This document shows positions 45,382 to 53,643 of a stretch of DNA of 56,719 bases, in pieces. Every line of letters starts with the position of its first letter. Within the stretch, counting starts at the first letter, position 1. Position numbers and translations under genes: made by a program. The notes below the pieces were generated by a model. It saw only the letters and a program-made list of their open reading frames with translations. It was not told the DNA's origin and searched no databases. The DNA comes from Oscillospiraceae bacterium (GTDB lineage Bacteria > Bacillota > Clostridia > Oscillospirales > Oscillospiraceae), in assembly GCA_017540565.1 (NCBI GenBank), contig JAFYAU010000050.1, positions 1 through 56,719 on the forward strand, read 5' to 3'.

Positions 45382-45464
45382 AGCCAGAACGGCAGCAGAA
45401 CACCCTTGCTGCGAAATATATCGATGCGGGTGTTCGTGTTGAACCGCGGTCTTTACACAGCAGC

Positions 45465-45505
45465 GAAACCTCTCCTGCCTGCCCGGCAGGAGAGGTTTCT
45501 TTATT
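45465..45505 (+). terminator. Strong intrinsic terminator
   Basis: Perfect 15-bp arms (45465-45479 and 45485-45499), loop TGCCC, then TTTATT. Ends the beta-lactamase-fold operon. Confidence 0.9.
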
Positions 45506-45532
45506 GCCGGTGTCCTGTCAATATACTATAAT
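45504..45532 (+). promoter_or_regulatory. Promoter of the esterase gene
   Basis: -35 TTGCCG (45504-45509), 17-base spacer, -10 TATAAT (45527-45532). It starts right at the foot of the preceding terminator. Confidence 0.6.
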
Positions 45533-45604
45533 GGCTGCAGGAGACAGGCTCCGGCGCGGGAGCCGGAACGTACAATACAGTTTTCAGCAGAAAGGAGAAA
45601 CGCC

Positions 45605-46474
45605 ATGCTGAAGGAATATGCTTTTCACGACACGGATCACCGCGGCACCATCGACCGCGTGTATTACACCGTAAAGGCAGCCGAAGGCGAAGCGATCGAA
45701 AAATACGCGAACATCTACCTCCCCTGCGGTTATGACCGGACGGATGCCGGCAGAAGATACGACATCCTCTACCTGATGCACGGCGGACAAGGAAACCCGG
45801 ACTCCTGGCTGGACAGCTGTCTGATGAAAAACATGCTGGACTGCTGCTTTGCCGAAAAGGCGGCGGAACCCTTCATCGTTGTATTTCCCAGTTACTACCG
45901 GCACGTTCCCGTCACTGTCGGGCCCGCCCACATGGAAAACGAGCGGCAGCTCACATACGACTTCGCCTCAGAGACGGTCAAGTTCCTTCTGCCCGCGGTA
46001 GAGAGCCATGTCCGCGGCTGGGCGGATGCCACGGATGACGCAGGGTTGCGTGCCTCCCGCCGGCACCGGGCTTTCGGAGGGTTCTCCATGGGAGCGGTCA
46101 CGACATGGTTCGAGTTTTTAAGAAATCTCCCTTATTTCGCCGCTTTCCTGCCGCTGAGCGGCGACTGCTGGGCCGTAGAGCCTCTCGGCGGAAACACCCG
46201 CCCCGTCGAGACAGCGAACGAACTCGCCCGTGCAGTTGAGAGCTCCGGCATGTGCGGTGACGACTTCAGGATCTTCGCCGCCACCGGCACTGAGGATTCC
46301 GCTTTTGAGAACACGGCGGCGCAGATCGAAGAGATGAAGCGGCTCCCGGTGTTCCGTTTCAGCGAGGACCTGACGGAGGGCAATTTCCATTACAAGGTGG
46401 CGCAGGGAGCCGTCCATTCCTATGACTGTGTCCTCAACTATGTTTACAGCTATCTCCCCTATCTTTTCGGCTGA
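45605..46474 (+). CDS. Alpha/beta-hydrolase esterase (CE1/esterase D-like)
   Basis: Protein of 289 residues with the oxyanion-hole region LYLMHGGQGN, the nucleophile motif GFSMG near 162, an Asp/Glu region (TGTEDSAF) and a late His (GAVHSYD). It resembles feruloyl-esterase-like domains of carbohydrate esterase family 1. No signal peptide is seen, so it would act on imported oligosaccharides or acyl conjugates. Single gene, strong AAAGGAG. Confidence 0.85.
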   Translation: MLKEYAFHDTDHRGTIDRVYYTVKAAEGEAIEKYANIYLPCGYDRTDAGRRYDILYLMHGGQGNPDSWLDSCLMKNMLDCCFAEKAAEPFIVVFPSYYRHVPVTVGPAHMENERQLTYDFASETVKFLLPAVESHVRGWADATDDAGLRASRRHRAFGGFSMGAVTTWFEFLRNLPYFAAFLPLSGDCWAVEPLGGNTRPVETANELARAVESSGMCGDDFRIFAATGTEDSAFENTAAQIEEMKRLPVFRFSEDLTEGNFHYKVAQGAVHSYDCVLNYVYSYLPYLFG

Positions 46475-46529
46475 GAGGCGGCTGGCCGACAGATCTTCTG
46501 TCTTCCGGGACCGGTTTCATGACATAAAA

Positions 46530-46563
46530 GGGCGCGTCACAGAATCAAATCTGTGACGCGCCC
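46530..46563. terminator. Bidirectional terminator
   Basis: Perfect 14-bp arms (46530-46543 and 46550-46563) between convergent genes, with a T-rich stretch on each strand. Confidence 0.88.
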
Positions 46564-46582
46564 CGTTCTTTTCCCTGAAGGA

Positions 46583-47548
46583 TCAGATCTGGCCGTGGAG
46601 TTTTCTGAATTTCGGAGACCGGGAATCCAGCAGGAAGAAACTGTCTTCGGAGGGGATCTCGTTCATCCCGGACTCCAGATAGTTCCTCAGCACTCCGGTG
46701 AGCACGAAAGGCTTCACGAACACGGGATGAAGGATCGCCCACACTATGATCCCCGCGACCGCCGCAAATACCATGGGCAGAGTGGCCGGATTCTGCAGCA
46801 GCTGATATACCCAGCCTTCCCCTTCGGTCTCCGCCGCTATGGCTGCAGCCAGAGATTCGTAGAATTCGGGATATCTGGCGGCAATGGGATAGAATACGGC
46901 CGTAAAGACACCTCCGATTACAAGGAACGACGCGATCCCCATGCCGAATACCCTTCCCATGTTCCTGACGAACGTCTTCCCGTGACGGAAGAACAGGACG
47001 GCTCCCTCGCAGGCTGCTCTGGCAGATTTGACTTCCTTACGGTAGAAGACCCATCCGAGGCAGCAGTCGCAGAGGTATCTGACGATGGTCTGCAGGATGG
47101 AACTGACCGTATTTCCGACGGCGCCGCCGGTATCTCCTCCGATCGACTGTCCCACCTTCGTGAGTCCTTTGCCGATCTGGTTGAAAATGCCCTTGACCGC
47201 GTTGGCCAGCGCATAGAATACAGCGACCGTGACAAAACGTTCCCTGACGGTCCTCTTCCCTTCGGCGATCACATCGTCCGGCAGTTCTCCCTCCGTGATC
47301 GCACGGGTCATCATGGCGATCTGGCCGGCTTTGAAGAGATAGGAAACGAACCGCACGATAACGATCATCGCAATGAGTCCGATCACCGCGCCGATCAGCA
47401 GTCCTATGGGCCCATTTTCCCTGATCCTGTCGCCGATGATGAATCCCACGGCGCTCAGCGCGAAAAACAGAACCACCGCCAGCACATCCCACAAAAGGCG
47501 CCGCACCGAAAATCCCAGCGTCTTTCTGTAGATCTGTCCGTTCGTCAT
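46583..47548 (-). CDS. Multi-pass membrane protein of unknown function
   Basis: Protein of 321 residues with about five to six hydrophobic segments: two near 20-70, one near 105, one around 205-225 and one near 262-285. The loop between is Gly-rich and amphipathic (about 115-145). I do not recognise the family. It begins with ATG behind AAAGGAGAAG and has its own promoter. Convergent with the esterase gene. Confidence 0.7.
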   Translation of the reverse strand: MTNGQIYRKTLGFSVRRLLWDVLAVVLFFALSAVGFIIGDRIRENGPIGLLIGAVIGLIAMIVIVRFVSYLFKAGQIAMMTRAITEGELPDDVIAEGKRTVRERFVTVAVFYALANAVKGIFNQIGKGLTKVGQSIGGDTGGAVGNTVSSILQTIVRYLCDCCLGWVFYRKEVKSARAACEGAVLFFRHGKTFVRNMGRVFGMGIASFLVIGGVFTAVFYPIAARYPEFYESLAAAIAAETEGEGWVYQLLQNPATLPMVFAAVAGIIVWAILHPVFVKPFVLTGVLRNYLESGMNEIPSEDSFFLLDSRSPKFRKLHGQI

Positions 47549-47622
47549 ATTGCTTCTCCTTTCTATGGCTCCCGCGGCAGACTATGGCCGCCGGTGCCCT
47601 TCCGTTTCACCTGCCTATCTTC

Positions 47623-47651
47623 ATTTTATCAGCAGGTGTCTGCATTGTCCA
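47623..47651 (-). promoter_or_regulatory. Promoter of the unknown membrane protein gene
   Basis: Minus strand: -35 TGGACA (47646-47651), 17-base spacer, extended -10 TGaTAAAAT (TAAAAT at 47623-47628). Confidence 0.6.
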
Positions 47652-47746
47652 CTGTGTTTGTTCTCCCGCACCTTTCCCTCTGTTCCCGGTTTCATCGATA
47701 ACGATCTTGATCCGGATCTTGATCCGGGCATGGAATGCGATTCCCG

Positions 47747-47776
47747 TTGTCTCCTATCCGGTGTCTGTGTTATAGT
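47747..47776 (+). promoter_or_regulatory. Probable promoter of the DUF5714-like gene
   Basis: -35 TTGTCT (47747-47752), 18-base spacer, -10 TATAGT (47771-47776). Just before it, a 12-base unit (GATCTTGATCCG) is repeated in tandem at 47703-47726. Confidence 0.45.
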
Positions 47777-47814
47777 GCTCTCAGAATCCCCTGTCCGTCC
47801 GGAGGTAATGAACG

Positions 47815-48507
47815 ATGAAGGAAGAATGCCTGATCTGCGGGGCACCGCTCGAATATCTCGAGTCCGATTTCCCCATGGAATGCGATATATGCCATAAAAA
47901 GGAAAACAGCAAGACGAAATGCGTCAACGGCCACTATGTATGCAGCGACTGCCATACGCGCGGTCTTGACTCCATCATCGGTTTATGCCTTGAGGAATCT
48001 TCAGCGGACCCGATCGCAGTCCTGGAAAAGATGATGGCGCTCCCGTTCTGCCATATGCACGGTCCGGAGCATCACGTAATGGTGGGCTGCGCGCTGCTGA
48101 CGGCCTACAGAAATGCCGGCGGAGATATCGACCTCCCCGCAGCTCTGAAGGAGATGATGAGCCGCGGCAGGCAGGTCCCGGGAGGGGCGTGCGGCTTCTG
48201 GGGCGCCTGCGGAGCCGGGATCAGTTCCGGGATGTTCGTCTCCATCATCTCAAAGTCCAGCCCGCTGGCCGGCGAACCGTTCGCGCTGTCGCATAAAATG
48301 ACCGCGCGCTCCCTGACGGACATCGGTGAGATCGGCGGTCCCCGCTGCTGCAAGCGGGATTCCTATCTGTCTGTCCTCGCCGCTGTGGATTTCGTGAAGG
48401 ATCACTTCGGCGTGGTAATGGAAAAGCCGGACGTCATCTGCCGGCATTCCACGAAAAACAATCAGTGCATCGGCAGGCGCTGCCCTTTTTCCAACGGGAA
48501 CCGCTGA
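47815..48507 (+). CDS. Cys-rich protein, DUF5714-like
   Basis: Protein of 230 residues with 18 or so cysteines. An N-terminal rubredoxin-like knuckle pair (CLICGAPL, CDICHKK, CVNGHYVCSDCH) is followed by FCHMHGPEHHVMVGCALL, GGACGFWGACGAGISSGM, GPRCCKRDS and a final CIGRRCPFS. These are signs of metal or Fe-S sites. The pattern fits proteins named DUF5714 in anaerobes; I recall the name from memory and it needs a profile search. Role unknown. Confidence 0.7.
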   Translation: MKEECLICGAPLEYLESDFPMECDICHKKENSKTKCVNGHYVCSDCHTRGLDSIIGLCLEESSADPIAVLEKMMALPFCHMHGPEHHVMVGCALLTAYRNAGGDIDLPAALKEMMSRGRQVPGGACGFWGACGAGISSGMFVSIISKSSPLAGEPFALSHKMTARSLTDIGEIGGPRCCKRDSYLSVLAAVDFVKDHFGVVMEKPDVICRHSTKNNQCIGRRCPFSNGNR

Positions 48508-48629
48508 CCGGACGGACCGGGCCGCACAGACGCGTCCCGTGCCGGAGTCGCTGTTTCCGAAGCGCCGCATCCGTCTGTTTCATCCGGGGAGGATCCCGGC
48601 TGCTATCTGCGTAAAACGGGAGGACAGTT

Positions 48630-48968
48630 ATGGTTGTCAACGTATACGAACGCTATTATAAGGCGGATGCCGTTTTCTCCGGTGTCCGGCGCTGCGGCGC
48701 GCTTGTCAGGCTGACGAGCGATTCCGAAGCCGGTCTCATCACCTACCTGGCCTCCGTTGCGTTCTTTCCGCACAGGGACGAGGAGGACTTTGCCGTCTCC
48801 TACGACGCGTATTTCGAAAAAGAACTGTTCAGCGGAAGAGGCCGAAGGTCAAAGAAGAAAGAGGCCGCGTTCCTGGACCAGTTTCAGACGGTGATCGACG
48901 GGATCGCAGCGGAGAACGGCGCCGTTATAAAATGGGATGAGCCGCTGACTGCGCCGAGGACAGGATGA
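48630..48968 (+). CDS. Small protein of unknown function
   Basis: Protein of 112 residues with a clear ribosome site (GGGAGGACAG) before ATG. Soluble, mixed alpha/beta, with a basic stretch GRGRRSKKKE near 72-81. No family recognised. It sits between the Cys-rich gene and a flavodoxin-like gene. A real gene is supported by start context and codon use similar to its neighbours. Confidence 0.6.
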   Translation: MVVNVYERYYKADAVFSGVRRCGALVRLTSDSEAGLITYLASVAFFPHRDEEDFAVSYDAYFEKELFSGRGRRSKKKEAAFLDQFQTVIDGIAAENGAVIKWDEPLTAPRTG

Positions 48969-49013
48969 CGCTGACTGCCGTCCCGGAATCACGAAAGACC
49001 TGGATCTGCCGTA

Positions 49014-49042
49014 TTGCCATCCCGGCACCTCTGATGTATAAT
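49014..49042 (+). promoter_or_regulatory. Promoter of the NAD(P)H:FMN-type oxidoreductase gene
   Basis: -35 TTGCCA (49014-49019), 17-base spacer, -10 TATAAT (49037-49042) preceded by TG. Confidence 0.65.
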
Positions 49043-49090
49043 TCCGAAGAACAATAATCCGCATTTGCGACCGATCAAGGAGGCCCACCC

Positions 49091-49645
49091 ATGAAAACAG
49101 TACTTGTTCTGAACAGTTCCCCCAGAGCCGGCGGCAACTCCGAAACGCTGACCGATTCCCTGATCAAGGGCGTCCAGGACGCCGGCAGCGTTGGCGTCAA
49201 GATCAATCTCCGGGAATTGAACATTCTCCCCTGCAAAGGCTGCTTCGGCTGTCAGACGGGTCACGGCGACCCCTGTGTGCAGAAGGACGACATGGACCGT
49301 GTCTATCAGGCGGTCCGCGAAGCCGACGTGGTCGTCTTCGCCTCGCCGGTCTACTGGCATCAGATGAACGGCATCATGCGGAACGCGATAGACCGCCTGT
49401 TCGCCATGATGAAGAGTCTGGACGACAAGCACCGCGAGACGGCCCTGATGGTGTCTGCCGCCTCCCAGGATCCCGTCGTTTTCGACGGACTCGAAGCCAA
49501 TTACAAGGAGATCGCCGGCCTTCTGAAATGGGAGGTCCGCGGCGTGATCCGGGCGGGCGGACTCAATCTTCCCACGGACAAGGCCATGAACAAGTACAAA
49601 AATCAGGCCCTGACGCTGGGGCGCATGCTCTGCCAGACGTACTGA
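49091..49645 (+). CDS. Flavodoxin-fold NAD(P)H-dependent FMN reductase
   Basis: Protein of 184 residues beginning VLVLNSSPRAGGNSE (FMN phosphate loop), with ILPCKGCFGCQTGHGDPCVQKDDM near 45-68 and the FMN-binding SPVYWHQMNG near 84. The CxxCxxC-like cluster is typical of the iron-sulfur flavoprotein/flavodoxin group of anaerobes. AAGGAGG precedes the ATG. A separate flavin reductase gene converges with it across a terminator. Confidence 0.9.
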   Translation: MKTVLVLNSSPRAGGNSETLTDSLIKGVQDAGSVGVKINLRELNILPCKGCFGCQTGHGDPCVQKDDMDRVYQAVREADVVVFASPVYWHQMNGIMRNAIDRLFAMMKSLDDKHRETALMVSAASQDPVVFDGLEANYKEIAGLLKWEVRGVIRAGGLNLPTDKAMNKYKNQALTLGRMLCQTY

Positions 49646-49668
49646 TGTTTTCCTGACACAATCGAACA

Positions 49669-49708
49669 CCCGGAGGCGGGAGCCGCTGGCTCCCGCCTCC
49701 GGGCGTTT
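49669..49708. terminator. Terminator between flavoprotein genes
   Basis: Perfect 16-bp arms (49669-49684 and 49688-49703) with a three-base loop, then CGTTTT on the plus strand. Confidence 0.88.
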
Positions 49709-49729
49709 TCCGTCTCTTTTCCGCTTTGC

Positions 49730-50206
49730 TCACGGACGGATGATATCGATCACTTCCCCGATGAACATCCGGTGCGGTTCCTCCGTTGCGTAGATCGCGT
49801 CCCTGACGTCCTCCGGCATCGCGCTGCGGTCCAGATCCTGGGCGTACAGTTTCCGGCACACCAGCGTGAGTTCCGCCTGCCCGAAGGTCACACCTTCCTT
49901 CAGGAACGCCGGCGTGAGTTTCGTGCGGGCGATCTTGTCCCCGTCCCGTCCGGACAGTTCCCCCAGCAGCGCCAGATCCTTCCGGCAGTCTTCGGAATAG
50001 AAACTGACGGTGAATATGTCGTATCTCTCCATGAATTGCCAGGTATAACGGATCGGCTTCACGTAGACCGTCGCCACGGGTTTCCCCCAGAGGGTCCCCA
50101 GGCCGCCCCAGCTGATGGTCATTGTATTGAAATCCTCTTTCGTTCCCGCCGTCAGAAGCGCCCATTTTCTGTTGAAGCAGGAAAAAACATCCGTTCTGAA
50201 CTCCAT
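49730..50206 (-). CDS. Flavin reductase family protein (FMN-binding split barrel)
   Basis: Protein of 158 residues. TMTISWGGLGTLWGKPVATVYVKP and the segment with RYTWQFMERYDIFTVSF are typical of flavoredoxin/flavin reductase-like proteins that bind FMN. The ATG at 50206 with CCGGAGGTG is chosen; the frame upstream overlaps the promoter. Natural partner unknown. Confidence 0.88.
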   Translation of the reverse strand: MEFRTDVFSCFNRKWALLTAGTKEDFNTMTISWGGLGTLWGKPVATVYVKPIRYTWQFMERYDIFTVSFYSEDCRKDLALLGELSGRDGDKIARTKLTPAFLKEGVTFGQAELTLVCRKLYAQDLDRSAMPEDVRDAIYATEEPHRMFIGEVIDIIRP

Positions 50207-50234
50207 ATCGCACCTCCGGTAATTCTTTCTTCCG

Positions 50235-50263
50235 ATTATACCCCCCACGGTGAAAAAAGCCAA
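50235..50263 (-). promoter_or_regulatory. Promoter of the flavin reductase gene
   Basis: Minus strand: -35 TTGGCT (50258-50263), 17-base spacer, -10 TATAAT (50235-50240). Confidence 0.6.
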
Positions 50264-50294
50264 CGGATCTGCATGCTCTTTTGCTCCTCTTCTC

Positions 50295-50323
50295 TTGTGA
50301 AATGGACGCCGCGGTAGTATACT
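50295..50323 (+). promoter_or_regulatory. Promoter of the Na/Pi cotransporter gene
   Basis: -35 TTGTGA (50295-50300), 17-base spacer, -10 TATACT (50318-50323). Confidence 0.6.
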
Positions 50324-50379
50324 TAACGTGGAAGTAGATGGGACATCCCGCTGGTTATTCAAAACGGACAGGTATCGAT

Positions 50380-52197
50380 ATGAACATATTCGACATTCTT
50401 ACTCTGCTCGGCGGCCTTGCCATGTTCCTGTACGGCATGCGCCTGATGGGCGACGGTCTCAAAGAAGGATCTTCCGGTGCTCTCAAGCGCGTGATGGAGA
50501 AGGTCACCAACAACCCCCTGAAAGCCTTTCTCCTCGGGCTTGGCGTCACAGCGCTGATCCAGTCCTCCACCGCCACGATCGTCATCACTTCCGGTCTCGT
50601 CGGGGCCGGCATTCTCACGCTCCGTCAGTCCCTCGGCATCATCATCGGCGCCAACGTGGGAACCACGGTGACGGGTCAGATCATCCGCCTGCTGGACATC
50701 GATTCCTCAGCGACGGCCTGGCTGCAGATCCTACGTCCCTCCACTCTTGCGCCGATTGCGCTGATCATCGGCATCGTGCTGATCATGGGCTTCTCTTTCA
50801 AGAGTTCCAAGAGCATCGGCAATATCGCGATCGGATTCGGCATCCTGTTCTCCGGCCTTCTCACCATGACGTCGTCCGTGGATTCCCTGACCGCCTCCGG
50901 CGTCTTCGAATCCCTGTTCTCCAGCCTCGGTTCCAATCCTGTGCTGGGCTATATCACGGGCGCCGCCGTGGCCTTCATTCTTCAGAGCTCATCGGCGGCC
51001 GTCGGAATCCTGCAGGCTTTCTCTGCGGCCGGCCTGCTTCGCTTCAACGCCATCTACGCGGTCATCGTGGGCATCTATCTCGGCGACTGCGTCACCACCG
51101 CCATCGTCTGCTATATCGGTTCGCATACCGACGCCAAGCGCGTCGGCATCGTCAACATCCTGTTCAACCTGAGCAAATCCGCGCTCGTGCTTCTGGCGGT
51201 CTTCCTGCTCAGGCAGCTCGGACTTCTGGATTCCCTCTGGGAGCGGGTCGTCACGCCCGGCATCATCGCAAACACCAACTCCGTGTTCAATCTCGGGTGC
51301 GCGGTCTGCCTGTTCCCGCTGATCACGGTATATGAGAAACTGAGCCGGATCATCGTGAAGGGAAAGCCCGGCACGGAGGACAAGTACAAGGAGAAACTGG
51401 ACGCTCTGAGTCCCGCCTTCTTCTCCACACCGGCCATCGCTCTCAACAGCTGCTATGAGGTGCTCAGTTCGATGTTCAACGCAGCGAAAGCCAATATCTC
51501 GCTCGGCTTCCAGCAGCTCAGACGCTTCGATGCCGGGAAGATGAAGGTCATCGAAGAGGAGGAAGAGAACATTGACGTGATGGCCGACCGCCTGAGCAGC
51601 TACATGTTCGCGATGTCCTCTCACCTGACATCGGATACCCATACCGCCATCCTGGACCAGTATCACAAGCTCGTCACCGAATTCGAGCGTCTGGGAGATC
51701 ACGCCATGAACATGGCCCAGACCGGTCAGACGCTGGCGCAGAAGAGGCTCTTCTTTTCTTCCAAGGCGCTGGCGGAGCTTGACATCCTTGAGGATCTGAT
51801 CGGCCGGATCATGGAGCACACGGAAACGGCTTTCCGGAACCGCGACGTGGACGCCGCCAGGCACATAGAGCCGCTGGAACAGGTCGTGGACGACGTGGTG
51901 TACGCCATGCGTGAGAACCACCTCGGCCGGCTGCGCAGCGGGGAATGCAGCGTGGACGCCGGCACCGCCTTCATCGACGTGCTGGGCGATCTGGAGCGTG
52001 TCTCCGACCTGTGCTCCAACGTCGGCGTTTCCGTTGTCGCCCGCATGACCCCCACGAGCCAGGCGCACGATTATATCTCTTCCCTGCACGCGGGGAAAGA
52101 CGAGGCCTACAACCGGGAATACACGGAAGCCCACGAAGAATACTTCCGCCGCATCGAGGCCGTAGCAGGCAAGGCTCCGGTCCTCGTCCGCTCCTGA
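50380..52197 (+). CDS. Na/Pi-cotransporter II family protein with PhoU-like domain
   Basis: Protein of 605 residues. Two inverted transport repeats carry the family signatures ALIQSSTATIVI near 60-71 and AFILQSSSAAVGIL near 200-213, with about eight membrane segments up to residue 340. The cytoplasmic C-terminal half (about 380-590) is a PhoU-like helical bundle (HKLVTEFERLGDHAMNMA). It should import phosphate with sodium or adjust it to supply. ATG at 50380 is preferred over an earlier in-frame codon because the protein then begins MNIFDILTLLGGL. Weak ribosome site. Confidence 0.9.
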   Translation: MNIFDILTLLGGLAMFLYGMRLMGDGLKEGSSGALKRVMEKVTNNPLKAFLLGLGVTALIQSSTATIVITSGLVGAGILTLRQSLGIIIGANVGTTVTGQIIRLLDIDSSATAWLQILRPSTLAPIALIIGIVLIMGFSFKSSKSIGNIAIGFGILFSGLLTMTSSVDSLTASGVFESLFSSLGSNPVLGYITGAAVAFILQSSSAAVGILQAFSAAGLLRFNAIYAVIVGIYLGDCVTTAIVCYIGSHTDAKRVGIVNILFNLSKSALVLLAVFLLRQLGLLDSLWERVVTPGIIANTNSVFNLGCAVCLFPLITVYEKLSRIIVKGKPGTEDKYKEKLDALSPAFFSTPAIALNSCYEVLSSMFNAAKANISLGFQQLRRFDAGKMKVIEEEEENIDVMADRLSSYMFAMSSHLTSDTHTAILDQYHKLVTEFERLGDHAMNMAQTGQTLAQKRLFFSSKALAELDILEDLIGRIMEHTETAFRNRDVDAARHIEPLEQVVDDVVYAMRENHLGRLRSGECSVDAGTAFIDVLGDLERVSDLCSNVGVSVVARMTPTSQAHDYISSLHAGKDEAYNREYTEAHEEYFRRIEAVAGKAPVLVRS

Positions 52198-52289
52198 CGG
52201 CAAAGCGACCGAACCTCTGCCCGCAGAAGCGGTCATCGACGATCACTGAAAGCAAATCAAATTATACATAAGAAAACGGAGGGACATTT

Positions 52290-53099
52290 ATGGAAGACGT
52301 CAAGTCAACAGTCTTGAAGCTCATCACCACCTACGGCAGCAAGCTCATCCTCGCCATCGTAGCCCTTATCATCGGCTGCATCGTTGTCAAGCTGCTGAAC
52401 AAAGCCGTGCGCAAGGGGCTGGACAGGACCAAACTGGACGACGCTGTGAAGCACATCCTCGCCGGCGTGATCAAGATCCTTCTCTATGCGGTCCTGGTCA
52501 TCGCGGTCGTATCGATCCTCGGCGTTCCCATGACCAGCGTCGTCGCCATCCTCGCTTCCTGCGGACTGGCGGTCGGCCTTGCCATGCAGGGCGCGCTCGG
52601 CAATCTGGCAGGCGGCCTGATGATCCTCATCTTCAAGCCCTTCAAGATCGGCGATTACATCGAATCCGCCGGCGCCGAGGGCATCGTAAAGGACATCAGC
52701 ATCTTCTATACCACGCTCAATACTCTGGACAACAAGAAGGTGTTCGTCCCGAACGGCGATCTGATGAACGCGAACGTGACCAACTTCTCAGCCGAGGACA
52801 TCCGCCGCGTGGATCTGGATTTCAAGATCACCAACGATATCGATGCCGAGATGGTCAAGAAGGTCCTGATGGAAGCCGCCGTCACCACTCCGGGCGTGCT
52901 TGCCGACCCGGCTCCCTTTGCCCGTCTGACTGCCGTGGACGACGACACCTACATCTTCACCGTTCGCGGCTGGTGCGATACGGGAAGTTACTGGGACGTG
53001 TATTTCGATCTGATCGAGAACTGCAGCAGAAAGCTGTCTGAAAACGGCATCGACGATCCCGAGGAGCGCATCGCAGTACGCCTTGTCAAAGAAGACTGA
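52290..53099 (+). CDS. MscS-family small-conductance mechanosensitive channel
   Basis: Protein of 269 residues with three membrane helices (about 17-35, 60-80, 86-112). The pore helix reads GLAVGLAMQGALGNLAGG, the classical MscS TM3 pattern, followed by FKPFKIGDYIE and FVPNGDLMNANV. Closer to canonical MscS than the gene at 164. ATG with CGGAGGGAC. A terminator follows. Confidence 0.95.
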   Translation: MEDVKSTVLKLITTYGSKLILAIVALIIGCIVVKLLNKAVRKGLDRTKLDDAVKHILAGVIKILLYAVLVIAVVSILGVPMTSVVAILASCGLAVGLAMQGALGNLAGGLMILIFKPFKIGDYIESAGAEGIVKDISIFYTTLNTLDNKKVFVPNGDLMNANVTNFSAEDIRRVDLDFKITNDIDAEMVKKVLMEAAVTTPGVLADPAPFARLTAVDDDTYIFTVRGWCDTGSYWDVYFDLIENCSRKLSENGIDDPEERIAVRLVKED

Positions 53100-53134
53100 C
53101 GTCCATACGTCATCGAAAACGACTGACCACAGGA

Positions 53135-53160
53135 AAAGGGCCGCTCATACGCGGCCCTTT
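53135..53160. terminator. Bidirectional terminator after the MscS gene
   Basis: AAAGGGCCGC (53135-53144) pairs with GCGGCCCTTT (53151-53160), between convergent genes. Confidence 0.85.
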
Positions 53161-53172
53161 CTGCATCTTCCT

Positions 53173-53523
53173 CTATTCTTCTATCGCCCGGTAATCCGAC
53201 GGCACCGGTGCCAGGACTCCGACAAAGACAATATCCTCCGTCCCCGTATTGGTTGCCCCGTGGCACTCTCCTTTTCTGTTCACCACGATCTGTCCCGCGC
53301 GGAACGGTATGCTCTCCCCGGGTACGGGGTAGAAAATGCCCTCGCCCTTCATACAGATCCATACGTCCACAGACTTGTCATGGGCGTGTTTTGCCAGTGT
53401 CTGCCCAGGGCGGATGACCCACACGACACCGTTGATGGAATCCGTGGAAAACACCGGCGTCTTCACGGGCTGTTCCTCTCCGGATTTCGCAAAATCGGCA
53501 ATATCATAGATTCTCTGTTCCAT
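53173..53523 (-). CDS. Cupin-domain protein
   Basis: Protein of 116 residues forming one cupin barrel: GQTLAKHAHDKSVDVWICMKGEG carries the first metal motif (His, His, Asp in place of Glu), and IVVNRKGECHGATNTG the second His. Function not defined; such small cupins act as sensors or isomerases. ATG at 53523 with ACAGGAGGG. Confidence 0.85.
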   Translation of the reverse strand: MEQRIYDIADFAKSGEEQPVKTPVFSTDSINGVVWVIRPGQTLAKHAHDKSVDVWICMKGEGIFYPVPGESIPFRAGQIVVNRKGECHGATNTGTEDIVFVGVLAPVPSDYRAIEE

Positions 53524-53546
53524 ATGCAGTCCCTCCTGTATTCCAT

Positions 53547-53574
53547 ATTGTATCATCATCTCCGACGGTGTCAA
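53547..53574 (-). promoter_or_regulatory. Promoter of the cupin gene
   Basis: Minus strand: -35 TTGACA (53569-53574), 16-base spacer, -10 TACAAT (53547-53552). Confidence 0.65.
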
Positions 53575-53643
53575 GTTGTTGTAGGTTTTTTATTTCAGCT
53601 TCATAGCCGAGGCGGTATTGACTGCTGAAAAATGATTCTCGAA

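Noticed and set aside
47703..47726. Tandem 12-base repeat GATCTTGATCCG as regulatory iterons
   Set aside because: Only two units, with no link to a known operator; recorded within the promoter entry.
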